A stretch of DNA of 64,000 bases from NCBI RefSeq assembly GCF_014650055.1, contig NZ_BMUF01000003.1:1-64000 (forward strand), read 5' to 3'. The notes under the pieces were generated by a model. The model did not search any database, was not told where the DNA came from, and worked only from the letters and a program-made list of their open reading frames with translations. Shown here in pieces: positions 1-8,275 of the stretch (its first letter is position 1; each line of letters begins with the position of its first letter). The translations under genes were made by a program, and so were the position numbers. Origin of the DNA: Streptomyces malachitofuscus (lineage in GTDB: Bacteria > Actinomycetota > Actinomycetes > Streptomycetales > Streptomycetaceae).

Positions 1-79
<79 letters not shown>

Positions 80-93
80 AGTTCGTGGGGCGG

Positions 94-1881
94 TCAGGAG
101 CCGGTGGCGCGGGAGTTCGACCACGCCGCCCACAGCTCTGCGTAGGGTCCGCCGGCGGCGCGCAGTTGGTCGTGCGTGCCGGTCTCGACGATCCGCCCGG
201 ACTCCATGACGACGATCCGGTCGGCGGTCGCCGCCTGGCTGAGGCGGTGCGCGACGATCAGCGCCGTGCGTCCGTCCACGGCGCGGGCGACGGCCTTTTC
301 CAGGACGCGCGCTCCGGCGCTGCCCGCTTCGGCGGTGGCCTCGTCGAGGATCACCAGGGGCGGGTCGGCGAGGACCAGCCGGGCGAGGGCCAGGGCCTGC
401 GTCTGGGCGCCGGTGAGGCGATGACCGCCGTCGCCGACCACGGTGGCGAGGCCGTCGGGCAGCGCCTCGGCCCATCCGAGGGCGTCGACGCGGTCGAGCG
501 CGGCGCGCAGTTCGTCCTCGGTCGCGTCGGGCGCGGCCAGGCGGAGGTCGTCGGCGAGCGGGCCCGCGAAGACATGGGTCTCCTGGGTGATCAGGGCGAT
601 CGTGCGGCGGGCCACGGCCGGGCCGAGTTCGGTCGGCGGCACGCCGCCGACCAGGACGGTCCCGGCGGTGGGCGGCTGGATGCCGGCCACGAGTCTCGCC
701 AGGGTGGTCTTGCCCGCTCCGCTGGCCCCGACGAGAGCCACCCGCTCACCTTGACGGACCGTCAGGTCCAGGTCGTTCAGCACTAGGTGTCCGGGCCGGT
801 AGGCGTGCTTCAGTCCCCGCAGGGTGACCTCGACGCCGCTCGCCCCGGCCGGGCGGGCCGGGGCCTCCGGCACCGGCTCGTCGGTGACGCCCACGAGCCG
901 TGCCAGGCCCGCCGTTGCCGACTGGGCGTCGTCGAGCAGGACGAGGGCCGCGTTGACGGGGGTGAACAGGCTGTGGAAGTACAGGGCGGCGGCGGTCGCC
1001 GTGCCCACGGACGCCGAGCCCTGGCGGACCAGCCAGTAACCGGTGAACAGGACGGCGGCCAGCCCGATGTACTCGGCGATGTGGAGGCGGCTGTAGAAGC
1101 CCAGGACCAGCCGCACGCCCTTCATGGTCAGCGCGACCACGGACCGGGACCGTTCGGTCACCCGCTCGGTGTGCTCCCGCTCCAGCCGGAACGCCCGTAC
1201 GGCGGAGGCACCCGCGACGGTGTCGAGGAGCTGTTGCTGCTGGGCTCCCGCGGCCACACGCTGCTCGGCGTAGAGCGGGACCGCGCGGGCCACGTACCAG
1301 CGGGCGGTGGCCACTTGGACGGGCACGGCCAGCAGCGCGGCCAGCAGGAACCGCCAGTCGAGCAGGGCCATGGCGCCGAGGGTGAGGACGATGGTCAGCA
1401 GCGAACGGGCCAGCTCCGGCAGGGCGTTGCGCACGGCCTCCGCGATGAGGGACACATCGGCGGTGACCCGGGCGGTCAGATCGCCGGCGCCGGCCTTCTC
1501 GACCCGGTCCAGCGGCAGCCCCAGGGCCCGTTCGACGAACTTCTCGCGCAGTCGGGCCAGCGTCGTCTCGCCCAGCCGGGAGACCAGTGACAGGCCGTAC
1601 CCGGCGCTCACGCCCTGGGCCACGGCGACGGCCACCAGGAGTGCCGCGGTGGTGGTGATGGCGTCGACGGCCCCGCGGTCCGCGGCCAGGTCGACGATCC
1701 GGCCCAGCAGTGGCTGCACCAGCAGGCCGACCGCGGTGGAACCGACCATGACGGCCAGGGCGGTCAGAGCCAACGCCCTCTGCGACCGCAGCAGTTCGGC
1801 CACCGTGGCGCGGGTGCGCGCGGGCGTCGCGACGGGCAGCAGCGCGGACTCGGCCCGCGGTGCCTCGCGGGACTCGGTCAT
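94..1881 (-). CDS. ABC exporter-fold ATPase/permease, catalytically competent half
   Basis: This 595-residue half-transporter has six predicted membrane helices (about residues 35-310) and a nucleotide-binding domain (about 350-590). It has a good Walker A (GASGAGKTT, 385-393), Walker B (VILDEA, about 509-514) and H-loop histidine (545), but its ABC signature is degenerate (LTGAQ, 489-493). The ATG overlaps the stop of the upstream half-transporter by 4 bp, so the two are translationally coupled and probably form a heterodimer. The pair lies behind an iron box at 3625-3643, which suggests iron or siderophore transport, as for the mycobacterial IrtAB and Yersinia YbtPQ exporter-fold importers. 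The direction of transport and the substrate are inferred. Confidence 0.85.
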   Translation of the reverse strand: MTESREAPRAESALLPVATPARTRATVAELLRSQRALALTALAVMVGSTAVGLLVQPLLGRIVDLAADRGAVDAITTTAALLVAVAVAQGVSAGYGLSLVSRLGETTLARLREKFVERALGLPLDRVEKAGAGDLTARVTADVSLIAEAVRNALPELARSLLTIVLTLGAMALLDWRFLLAALLAVPVQVATARWYVARAVPLYAEQRVAAGAQQQQLLDTVAGASAVRAFRLEREHTERVTERSRSVVALTMKGVRLVLGFYSRLHIAEYIGLAAVLFTGYWLVRQGSASVGTATAAALYFHSLFTPVNAALVLLDDAQSATAGLARLVGVTDEPVPEAPARPAGASGVEVTLRGLKHAYRPGHLVLNDLDLTVRQGERVALVGASGAGKTTLARLVAGIQPPTAGTVLVGGVPPTELGPAVARRTIALITQETHVFAGPLADDLRLAAPDATEDELRAALDRVDALGWAEALPDGLATVVGDGGHRLTGAQTQALALARLVLADPPLVILDEATAEAGSAGARVLEKAVARAVDGRTALIVAHRLSQAATADRIVVMESGRIVETGTHDQLRAAGGPYAELWAAWSNSRATGS

Positions 1882-3578
1882 GCGAGCACCGCCGTACGGT
1901 AGTCCGCGCGGTCGTGGACGAGCTGTTCGTGGCCGCCGCTCGCGGTCACCCTGCCGCCCTCGACGAGGACGACCCGGTCGGTCACGGCGAGGAGAGCGGG
2001 GCTGTTGGTCACGAGGACGGTCGTGCGGCCCCTGCGGATGTCCCTGACTCCGGCCGCCATCCGCACCTCGGTGACGGCGTCGACGGCTGTGGCGGGCTCG
2101 TGGAGGACGAGGACCGGCGTGTCGGCGGCGAGCGCCCTCGCCAGGGCCACACGCTGGCGCTGGCCGCCGGAGAGTGAGCGTCCCCGCGCGGTGACGGCCG
2201 TGTCGACGCCGTCGGGAAGGGCGCCGACGACCTCGTCGGTGCCCGACGCGGCGATCGCGGCCGCGACCGGGGCGTCCGCACGGGCGGCCGTGACGTTGTC
2301 CAGGAGGCTTCCCTCGAACAGGTCGGCGTCGTGCTCGGCGACGAGGACCGCGGCCCGCAGCTCCGCCAGGCCCAGTGCGGTCACGTCGGTCCCGTCCAGC
2401 TCCACGCAGCCCTCGTGGGGGTCGGTGCGGCGGGCGAGGCAGTGCAGCAGAGCCGTCGCGTCGGCGGGGTCGGTGGTGACGACGCCGACCGTCTCGCCGG
2501 GGGAGACCTCGAGGTCCAGGCCGCGCAGAGAGCCGTACGACAGGCCGCGCAGCCGGAGCCGGCCCTCGACCCGGCGCCGCGCGGGGGCGTCGGACGGCGC
2601 GACGGGCCGCACGGCGGGCTCGGCACCCAGGACCTCGGCGATACGTGCGGCGGACGCACGCCCCTGCGCCAACTCCGCGTTGACCCAGGAGAACTCGGAC
2701 AGCGGCCCCATGAGGAACAGGGCGAGCGCGACGGAGGAGACCAGCTCGCCGAGGCCGATGTCGCCGCGTGCGGCGAGCCGGCCACCGACCAGGGCGACCA
2801 GGGCGAGGAACGCTCCGGTCAGGATGGTCACGACGCCGCTCTGCCAGGCTTCGGCACGTGCGGCGCGCAGCGTGGCGGTGAGCGAGTCCTGGCTGATGCG
2901 CCGGTAGCGGGAGACCGCCGCGGGTTCGGCGCCGATGCCCTTGAGCACCCGCAGTCCGGCCACCAGATCGGCGGCCACGCCCGACGCGTGCGCCGCGCGC
3001 TCCTGCTCGGTCTCGCTGCGCCTCTCCAGAGGCTTGCTCAGCAGGTGCACCAGCCACAGCAGCAGGGGCGTGCCCAGCAGCACGAGGAGACCGAGGGGGA
3101 GGGAGATGCGCAGCAGTACGACCGCGCCGACCGCCAGGCCGGTCGCGGCCCCGATCCCGACGACGAGGGCCATCGTGACCGCGCCGACCCGCTTGGCGTC
3201 CTCCGTGGCGGTGTTCGCCAGTTCCCCGGGCAACCGGCCCTCGTCCGCGCCGCCTTCGGGCGCGAGGACACGGGCGGTCAGCTCCGTCCGCAGGCGGTGC
3301 GCGGCCGTCACGGACGCGCGCTCACCGGCGCGGGCGCCGAAGCGGAAGCTGTAGGAGAGTCCGACGTAGACGACGGCCAGGACGCCGAGCCACAGCAGCA
3401 GTCCGGTGACGTCGCCGTCCACCACCCCGCGGTCGATGGCGAGTCCGATGACGACCGGGACGAGGGCTTCGCCCGTCTGATGACCCATGCCCAGCACCGC
3501 GCCGACGACGACATCGCGGCGCTGACCGCCCACCGCGCGCCACAGGACGTTCCGTCCCGGCAGGTCCGCTTTTCTCAC
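1878..3578 (-). CDS. ABC exporter-fold ATPase/permease, degenerate-site half
   Basis: A 566-residue half-transporter: membrane domain about residues 15-310, nucleotide-binding domain about 335-566. Walker A is destroyed (TTDPADATA near 368-376, no lysine), Walker B reads LVLHEP (Asp replaced by His, about 492) and the H-loop histidine is absent (TNSP, about 525). The signature LSGGQ (468-472) is intact. This is the mirror image of the defects in its partner at 94-1881, so one composite ATP site (partner Walker A/B plus this LSGGQ) would be canonical and the other dead. It is the first gene of the pair, 46 bp downstream of an iron box, hence likely induced by iron starvation. Confidence 0.85.
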   Translation of the reverse strand: MRKADLPGRNVLWRAVGGQRRDVVVGAVLGMGHQTGEALVPVVIGLAIDRGVVDGDVTGLLLWLGVLAVVYVGLSYSFRFGARAGERASVTAAHRLRTELTARVLAPEGGADEGRLPGELANTATEDAKRVGAVTMALVVGIGAATGLAVGAVVLLRISLPLGLLVLLGTPLLLWLVHLLSKPLERRSETEQERAAHASGVAADLVAGLRVLKGIGAEPAAVSRYRRISQDSLTATLRAARAEAWQSGVVTILTGAFLALVALVGGRLAARGDIGLGELVSSVALALFLMGPLSEFSWVNAELAQGRASAARIAEVLGAEPAVRPVAPSDAPARRRVEGRLRLRGLSYGSLRGLDLEVSPGETVGVVTTDPADATALLHCLARRTDPHEGCVELDGTDVTALGLAELRAAVLVAEHDADLFEGSLLDNVTAARADAPVAAAIAASGTDEVVGALPDGVDTAVTARGRSLSGGQRQRVALARALAADTPVLVLHEPATAVDAVTEVRMAAGVRDIRRGRTTVLVTNSPALLAVTDRVVLVEGGRVTASGGHEQLVHDRADYRTAVLA

Positions 3579-3624
3579 GCATCCTCCGGACCGGATTCAC
3601 AGCGCTCGGAAACCCTCCAAAAAC

Positions 3625-3643
3625 TTAGGTAAGGCTAACTAAA
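3625..3643 (-). promoter_or_regulatory. DtxR/DmdR1-type iron box
   Basis: The 19-bp site ttaggtaaggctaactaaa matches the actinobacterial iron-box consensus ttaggttaggctaacctaa at 16 of 19 positions and is nearly palindromic. It lies 46 bp upstream of the start of the half-transporter at 1878-3578, within a local AT-rich patch, as expected for repression by an iron-bound DmdR1/IdeR regulator. Confidence 0.75.
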
Positions 3644-3735
3644 ACTGTCTTCCTCTGCCACCCCCTTGGGGAAGCACGCGCACCGCTCCCGGTCCGGCTC
3701 CCGCGGCCGGGCCTCCCACGAGGCGCCGGCGACGG

Positions 3736-4083
3736 TCAGTTCTCCGCGGCGTTCGCCGCCTGCCACCAGCCCGCCAGCTCGTCGATGATCGGCAGCACGG
3801 AATGCCCGCGCGGCGTGAGCCGGTAGCGCACCCGCGGCGCGGAGCCGCCGAGGTTGTGCACCGTGCGGTCGACGAGTCGCATGTGCACGAGGCGGTGCAG
3901 CGCCCGGTCCAGCGGCTTGTTCTCCATCAGACCGGCGGCGCGGGCGAGGTCGTTGTGATATCTCGGGCCTCCGGCGAGTTGGACCAGCACGGCGGGCACC
4001 CACTTGCCCGAGAGGATCCGTGCGGCTTCGTAGGCGTCCTCGAAGTGCTGGCGTTCGTCCTGGTGTCCGTGCAGGCTCGTCAC
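3736..4083 (-). CDS. HxlR-family winged-helix regulator
   Basis: A 115-residue MarR/HxlR-like DNA-binding protein. The segment ARILSGKWVPAVLVQL and the later PRVRYRLTPRG beta-wing are typical of HxlR proteins. The GTG at 4081-4083 is preferred because a gaaaggga Shine-Dalgarno lies 9 nt upstream; the longer reading frame to 4248 runs into low-complexity sequence. It is the last gene of the leftward arm of the meroterpenoid-like cluster and might control it, possibly through the inverted repeat at 5335-5348. HxlR proteins often sense quinones or aldehydes, which would suit a naphthoquinone-type product; this link is inference. Confidence 0.75.
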   Translation of the reverse strand: MTSLHGHQDERQHFEDAYEAARILSGKWVPAVLVQLAGGPRYHNDLARAAGLMENKPLDRALHRLVHMRLVDRTVHNLGGSAPRVRYRLTPRGHSVLPIIDELAGWWQAANAAEN

Positions 4084-4168
4084 CGAGTCGGGTCCCTTTC
4101 CTCTGGTGCCGTCGGGAATCACACCGCGGGGCGTTTCCGCGTCCGTCGCGCGGTGTCCGTGCGGGCCC

Positions 4169-5242
4169 TCACGCGGAGCCGTGCGGGCCTTTCTCGATGG
4201 GCAGGAAATCGCTGACGACCGCGGCTTCGCCGCTTTCCCGGAATTCATCCGGGTAGAACTGTTCCGCCCAGTGCCGGAATCGCATGATCGGGCCGTCGCC
4301 CTGGGCGAGCCGGGGATGCCTCAGGTAGGTCTTGTTCTGCCAGATCGGAGCGTCCTGGGCGGCGCCCTGCCACGAGGGGAGCGCGAAGAACTGTGTGGCG
4401 AGCCACGACGAGTACCTGCCGGCCCGGCTGTCGGCCGTGCCCAGGCGCGCGCTCACGGTGAACCGGGTTTCGATGCGGCAGGGATCCAGGGGCGTGGGCA
4501 TGATCTGCACCAGGGCCGACAGGCCCATCCGCGGCATACGGGCGACGACGTGGATATGGCCGAGGCCGTTGGCCTCCACGTCGAAATCCACGTCGAACCG
4601 GCCCAGCAGGGGCGTCATGCGATGGACGGTCGTGCCGAGGGTCAGCCTCGGGCCGTTCAGCTCCAGCGGCTTGGTGACCTGGGCGCCGGACGTACCGTGG
4701 ACGGGCCCGAAGTGGCCGATGTCGACGGAGTTCTCGACCACCTCCTGCGGGTGGTCGACGAGGACCGTGGAGTGTCTGGCCGGCGGGGGGAAATCCTGGG
4801 CCGGGACGACGGGTACGTCCCAGGTCGGGGCCTCGCCGCGGGCATGGCTCCAGACCATGACCACCCCGTTGACCTCCCGGGCCGTCAGCTGGGTCAGGGA
4901 GGCCTTGGGCGGCCGGGTGCCGTACCCGGTCCGCACGCATCTGCCGTCGGGACCGAAGGCGAAGTGGTGGAACGGGCAGACCAGGTCCTCTCCTTCCACC
5001 CGGCCGCCGAAGCCCAAATGCGCGCCGAGATGCGGGCAATAGGGATTCACGACGCGGACTCTGCCCTGCCGCGTGCGGTAAACGACGATGTCCTCACCCT
5101 TGAAGCGACGCCGCACCACCCGGCCGGGCCGCACTTCGTCACTGAAAGCCACCGCGAACCAGCCGTCGGGATAGGGAAGCCTGGGCCGGTCGGCGGACAC
5201 GGGTAATGCGCGAGTCAAGTCCCTTTTCCTCAGCCCGAACAC
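4169..5242 (-). CDS. Rieske non-heme iron oxygenase (KshA/cholesterol-desaturase type)
   Basis: A 357-residue oxygenase component. The Rieske centre is CPHLGAH (C69, H71) plus CPFHH (C89, H92), and the mononuclear iron site is the NSVDIGHFGPVH segment, giving the Asn/Asp-His-His pattern of KshA and of the DAF-36/Neverland cholesterol 7-desaturases. Such enzymes hydroxylate or desaturate polycyclic isoprenoids, so the likely substrate here is the cyclised terpenoid made by the cluster. No dedicated reductase is encoded nearby. GTG 5242 is preferred over the ATG at 5341 because gggagg lies 4 nt upstream and homologues begin near this point. Confidence 0.8.
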   Translation of the reverse strand: MFGLRKRDLTRALPVSADRPRLPYPDGWFAVAFSDEVRPGRVVRRRFKGEDIVVYRTRQGRVRVVNPYCPHLGAHLGFGGRVEGEDLVCPFHHFAFGPDGRCVRTGYGTRPPKASLTQLTAREVNGVVMVWSHARGEAPTWDVPVVPAQDFPPPARHSTVLVDHPQEVVENSVDIGHFGPVHGTSGAQVTKPLELNGPRLTLGTTVHRMTPLLGRFDVDFDVEANGLGHIHVVARMPRMGLSALVQIMPTPLDPCRIETRFTVSARLGTADSRAGRYSSWLATQFFALPSWQGAAQDAPIWQNKTYLRHPRLAQGDGPIMRFRHWAEQFYPDEFRESGEAAVVSDFLPIEKGPHGSA

Positions 5243-5334
5243 AGGCCCTCCCGCAGCTCGTCCATTTCTGATCTTGCCGAGTGGCGCGGCGCGCAATAGC
5301 AACGATCGACAACTGGCGTACTGGATGGGAAAAT

Positions 5335-5348
5335 GGAACACCTGTTCC
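5335..5348. promoter_or_regulatory. Inverted repeat upstream of Rieske gene
   Basis: A perfect ggaaca-cc-tgttcc palindrome lies about 90 bp upstream of the chosen Rieske start in an AT-richer 220-bp intergenic stretch (5243-5465). It is a plausible operator, perhaps for the nearby HxlR regulator. Position and symmetry are the only evidence. Confidence 0.4.
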
Positions 5349-5465
5349 TATCATGCTGTGCGGAGTGGGGTCAACGGTTCGTATTTGCCGACTGCTTCCG
5401 TCGCTGATCCTTTTCTTTTGCCGGCCTCAATTGAGAATCCGAATTCCGCTCCGACCGCTTTGTGT

Positions 5466-6158
5466 TCACCGCATGTCGGGATCCCGCACGCCGGGGCCGA
5501 CGCGTGCCCAGAAGAGGGCCACCGAGCCCACGACGGTCACCTCATGGGAGTCGAAGGAACGGCCCAGAGCCGCGTGGAGATCCTCCAGCCGGTCCTGCCG
5601 GTTGCACATGATGCCGCGCCGGTTGGCCGCCGCCAGCTGCGGTCTCGCCAGCCAGTTGTGACGGACCCCCTGTCCGGGAATGGTGGCGCCGAACAGCGTG
5701 CCGCCCGGTCTCAGCACCGCGCGGGCATGCTCGAAGACCACCGCCTTGTCGGCCAACGTCCCCGGCAGACAGTGCAGGAGGTGGACCATGCCCACCGAGT
5801 CCACACCGTTGCGCGGGAGTTGCCACGGCAGCAGCACATCGGCCAGGTGGGTGCGCGGTGCGTAGCGGCGCAGACGGCTCGCCGCGGCGGCCAGCGAGTT
5901 GGAGTTGAGGTCCATCAGCGTGAGGGACGGGTCCGGGGACGGAAAGCGGCACAGGTCGAGCAGCAGCCCGGTGCCGACCCCGACGTCCAGGTGCCGTGCC
6001 GAGACGTGGCGGTCGTAGAGGCCGACGAGCCGGTCCTTCGGACAGCGCCAGGCGAGCGGGGAGTTGAAGCCGTAGACGAAGGCGTTGTAGGCACGCAGGA
6101 ACGAGCGGGTGTACACCGCCTGCCCGGCATGGACCGAGGTCGCGTCGTAGGTGGCCAT
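5466..6158 (-). CDS. Class I SAM-dependent methyltransferase
   Basis: A 230-residue methyltransferase with the SAM-binding motif HLDVGVGTG (about residues 56-64), an acidic second motif (TLMDLNSNSL) and a post-I motif LRPGGTLFGATIPG. Its stop precedes the Rieske gene by about 220 bp, and its start lies 1 bp before the stop of the CPBP-F420 fusion gene, consistent with one leftward transcript. The methyl acceptor (O, N or C) cannot be read from sequence; a phenolic oxygen of the polyketide core is the simplest guess. Length is usual for the type 11/12 methyltransferase group. Confidence 0.8.
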   Translation of the reverse strand: MATYDATSVHAGQAVYTRSFLRAYNAFVYGFNSPLAWRCPKDRLVGLYDRHVSARHLDVGVGTGLLLDLCRFPSPDPSLTLMDLNSNSLAAAASRLRRYAPRTHLADVLLPWQLPRNGVDSVGMVHLLHCLPGTLADKAVVFEHARAVLRPGGTLFGATIPGQGVRHNWLARPQLAAANRRGIMCNRQDRLEDLHAALGRSFDSHEVTVVGSVALFWARVGPGVRDPDMR

Positions 6159-6159
6159 C

Positions 6160-7368
6160 TCACTCGGCGTCCGGTCGCGGCGTCAGGCGCACCAGCGGGA
6201 GCTCCCGGCTCGTACGGCGCTGGTATTCGGCGTAGCCCTGGAAACGCCCCACGATGCGCTGCCACCACTCGGCCCGCTCTTCCCCCTCCATCACCGTCGC
6301 ACGCACCGGCCGCACCCGCCCGCCGACCCGCAGGACCGCGTCCGGATTGGCCAGCAGGTTGCGGTACCACCTCGGATGGTGGACCGACCCCCGGTAGGAG
6401 GCGACGACCACGACGTCCTCCCCGTCGGGGAAGGTGAACAGCGGGACGGAATAGGGATCGCCGCCCTGCGGCCTGAGAGTGGTCAGGATGCCCACCTGAT
6501 TCCCGAGCATCCGTTTGCCCAGGCGCCCGTTCGTCCGTTCGTACAGCGCGACATGGGCGACGTTGTTCACGAGCTGCACCCATCTGCTCCACCGGGACAC
6601 CTCGCGCCCCGTGGCCGTGCTGTGCCGGAAAGCTGCCATGTCCCTTTCCCCTTCACCGTCGACGTCGTCCGGTCCCGCCCCGGTCACCGCCCCGCCCCCG
6701 GCGCTCCCCGCGGGACCCCGTGCCCGCTCGCGCAGCAGCGTCGGCACGACCCACAGGGCGTGGGCGAGGGCGAGACGCCCGACGCCCGCCCCTCTCGCCC
6801 GCATGAACGACAGGGTGCTGCCCATCCCCATCGCCGCACCGGTCACCGCGGTGTTGCCCGTGGCCACATGAGCGGCCGTGTACAGCGCGCTGGTCAGCAC
6901 GGCCGCGCGCCCGGTGCCGTACCGCCCGGTGAGCCGGTCCTGGAGCAGACCCCGCCAGAACAGCTCCTCGCCCGGCGCCACGACCAGCGCCAGATACGCG
7001 CACATCCGAGCCGGTCCGATCACCTTGGAGAGGTCGCGCAGAGCCGCCGCGTCGTCGGCGACGCGGTCCACGGAGCCGCGTGCCCGCGCGTCCGCGAACG
7101 AGCCCACGAGGAGGATCCCCGCCGACAGCCCCGCGGCGGCCAGGGCGTCGTGCCGTGTCAACCTGCCCGGCCGGACCGACGGTTGGGCGACGAGCGCGGC
7201 CAGGCCCAGCGTTCCGTGGGTCACGGCGAGCCTGCGCCAGTGCGCCGACCGCGGCCCGTGGAAGGCCGCGGCGAGACCGGCCGCGGCGAGCGGAACCCCC
7301 GCGGCGGCCAGCAGTGCCGCCGGACCCGTACCCGCAGCGGCCGGGCCGGCGTTCACGGATGCCGTCAT
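6160..7368 (-). CDS. CPBP membrane protease fused to F420/Ddn-type reductase
   Basis: One uninterrupted 402-codon frame joins two domains usually found apart. Residues 1-240 form a multi-helix CPBP-type intramembrane metalloprotease (EELFWRG glutamate motif, later membrane histidines in YTAAH and LAHALW). Residues 244-402 form a deazaflavin (F420)-dependent nitroreductase/quinone reductase of the Ddn split-barrel family (NQVGILTT, HHPRWYRNLLANP). The internal Met 244 (6637-6639) has its own gaaaggga ribosome-binding site, so the reductase could also be made separately. The start overlaps the SDR stop by 4 bp. A quinone-reducing role fits a polyprenylated naphthoquinone pathway; the role of the protease domain is unknown. 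Confidence 0.7.
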   Translation of the reverse strand: MTASVNAGPAAAGTGPAALLAAAGVPLAAAGLAAAFHGPRSAHWRRLAVTHGTLGLAALVAQPSVRPGRLTRHDALAAAGLSAGILLVGSFADARARGSVDRVADDAAALRDLSKVIGPARMCAYLALVVAPGEELFWRGLLQDRLTGRYGTGRAAVLTSALYTAAHVATGNTAVTGAAMGMGSTLSFMRARGAGVGRLALAHALWVVPTLLRERARGPAGSAGGGAVTGAGPDDVDGEGERDMAAFRHSTATGREVSRWSRWVQLVNNVAHVALYERTNGRLGKRMLGNQVGILTTLRPQGGDPYSVPLFTFPDGEDVVVVASYRGSVHHPRWYRNLLANPDAVLRVGGRVRPVRATVMEGEERAEWWQRIVGRFQGYAEYQRRTSRELPLVRLTPRPDAE

Positions 7369-8231
7369 CGCCTTCCCCCCGCCCCGTGCGTCGTGCGACC
7401 GGGCGCCGGGACGACGGAACGCCGCAGCGACGGGAACTGGGTGTGCACGCACTGGGCCCACACCGCCGAGGGAAGCAGCCGGCGCAGGGGCAGCAGCACG
7501 TGCGCGTCCCGCCCCACCCGGTAGCGGGCCCGCGGACGCCGTGCCGTGACGGCGCGCATGACCACGGCCGCGGCGCGCTGCGGGGACACACCGCGCGGCA
7601 GCCGCCGGGCGATCTGCTGCTCCATCTCGCTCATCAGGTCGCCGTAGGCGCCGGACGCGTAGTGCTTCAGCGCCGGTACGTTCTCGCCCCACCGGGAGTT
7701 CACGGCGCCCGGCTGCACCAGGCAGACCCCGATGCCGAACCGGCGCACCTCGAGCCGGAGCGCCTCGGTGGCCGCCTCCAGCGCGTACTTGCTCCCGTGG
7801 TACGCGGCCCCGGCGGGCAGCACCAGCTCCCCGGCCATGGAACTGACGTTGACGATCCGGCCGGAGCCACGGGCACGCATCCCGGGAAGAACCAGCTGCA
7901 TGAGTCCCACCGGCCCGAAGACGTTCGTACGGAACTGCCGGTCCCACCGGTCGAGCGGCACCTCCTCGCACGGCCCGAGCTCGCCGTAGCCCGCGTTGTT
8001 GACGAGGACGTCGATCGCCCCGAAGGACTCGACCGACTCCGCCACGACCTGCCGGCGCGCCGCGTCGTCGGTCACGTCGAGCCGGCGGACCACGCAACCC
8101 GCCGCCTCCAGGTCGTGCAGCGACTCGGTGTTCCGCGACGTCGCGATGGTCGTGAACCCCCGGCCCACGGCGCTCAGGGCGACGGCGCGCCCGATGCCGG
8201 AGGAGCACCCGGTGATCAGGGCCACGGGCAT
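7365..8231 (-). CDS. Short-chain dehydrogenase/reductase
   Basis: A 288-residue classical SDR with the N-terminal nucleotide loop TGCSSGIG (about residues 7-14), NNAG motif, an SSMAG serine and the YHGSK catalytic Tyr-Lys pair. ATG 8231 is chosen over upstream in-frame GTG codons because aaggag lies 5-6 nt before it. Its stop overlaps the next gene by 4 bp. In this cluster it probably oxidises or reduces a hydroxyl or ketone on the terpenoid or naphthol skeleton; the cofactor and substrate are not determined by sequence. Confidence 0.85.
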   Translation of the reverse strand: MPVALITGCSSGIGRAVALSAVGRGFTTIATSRNTESLHDLEAAGCVVRRLDVTDDAARRQVVAESVESFGAIDVLVNNAGYGELGPCEEVPLDRWDRQFRTNVFGPVGLMQLVLPGMRARGSGRIVNVSSMAGELVLPAGAAYHGSKYALEAATEALRLEVRRFGIGVCLVQPGAVNSRWGENVPALKHYASGAYGDLMSEMEQQIARRLPRGVSPQRAAAVVMRAVTARRPRARYRVGRDAHVLLPLRRLLPSAVWAQCVHTQFPSLRRSVVPAPGRTTHGAGGRR

Positions 8232-8275
8232 CCGGTCTCCTTCCGACGGCACCGCGGTCGCTTTCGTCCGGCGGC

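Noticed and set aside
94..3057. A 987-codon single reading frame
   Set aside because: The upstream third is an out-of-frame shadow of the other half-transporter; the true gene starts at ATG 1881 with a 4-bp overlap.
1878..3578. Pseudogene call because of missing Walker motifs
   Set aside because: Defects complement those of the partner subunit exactly, as in asymmetric heterodimeric ABC proteins, and the frame is intact.
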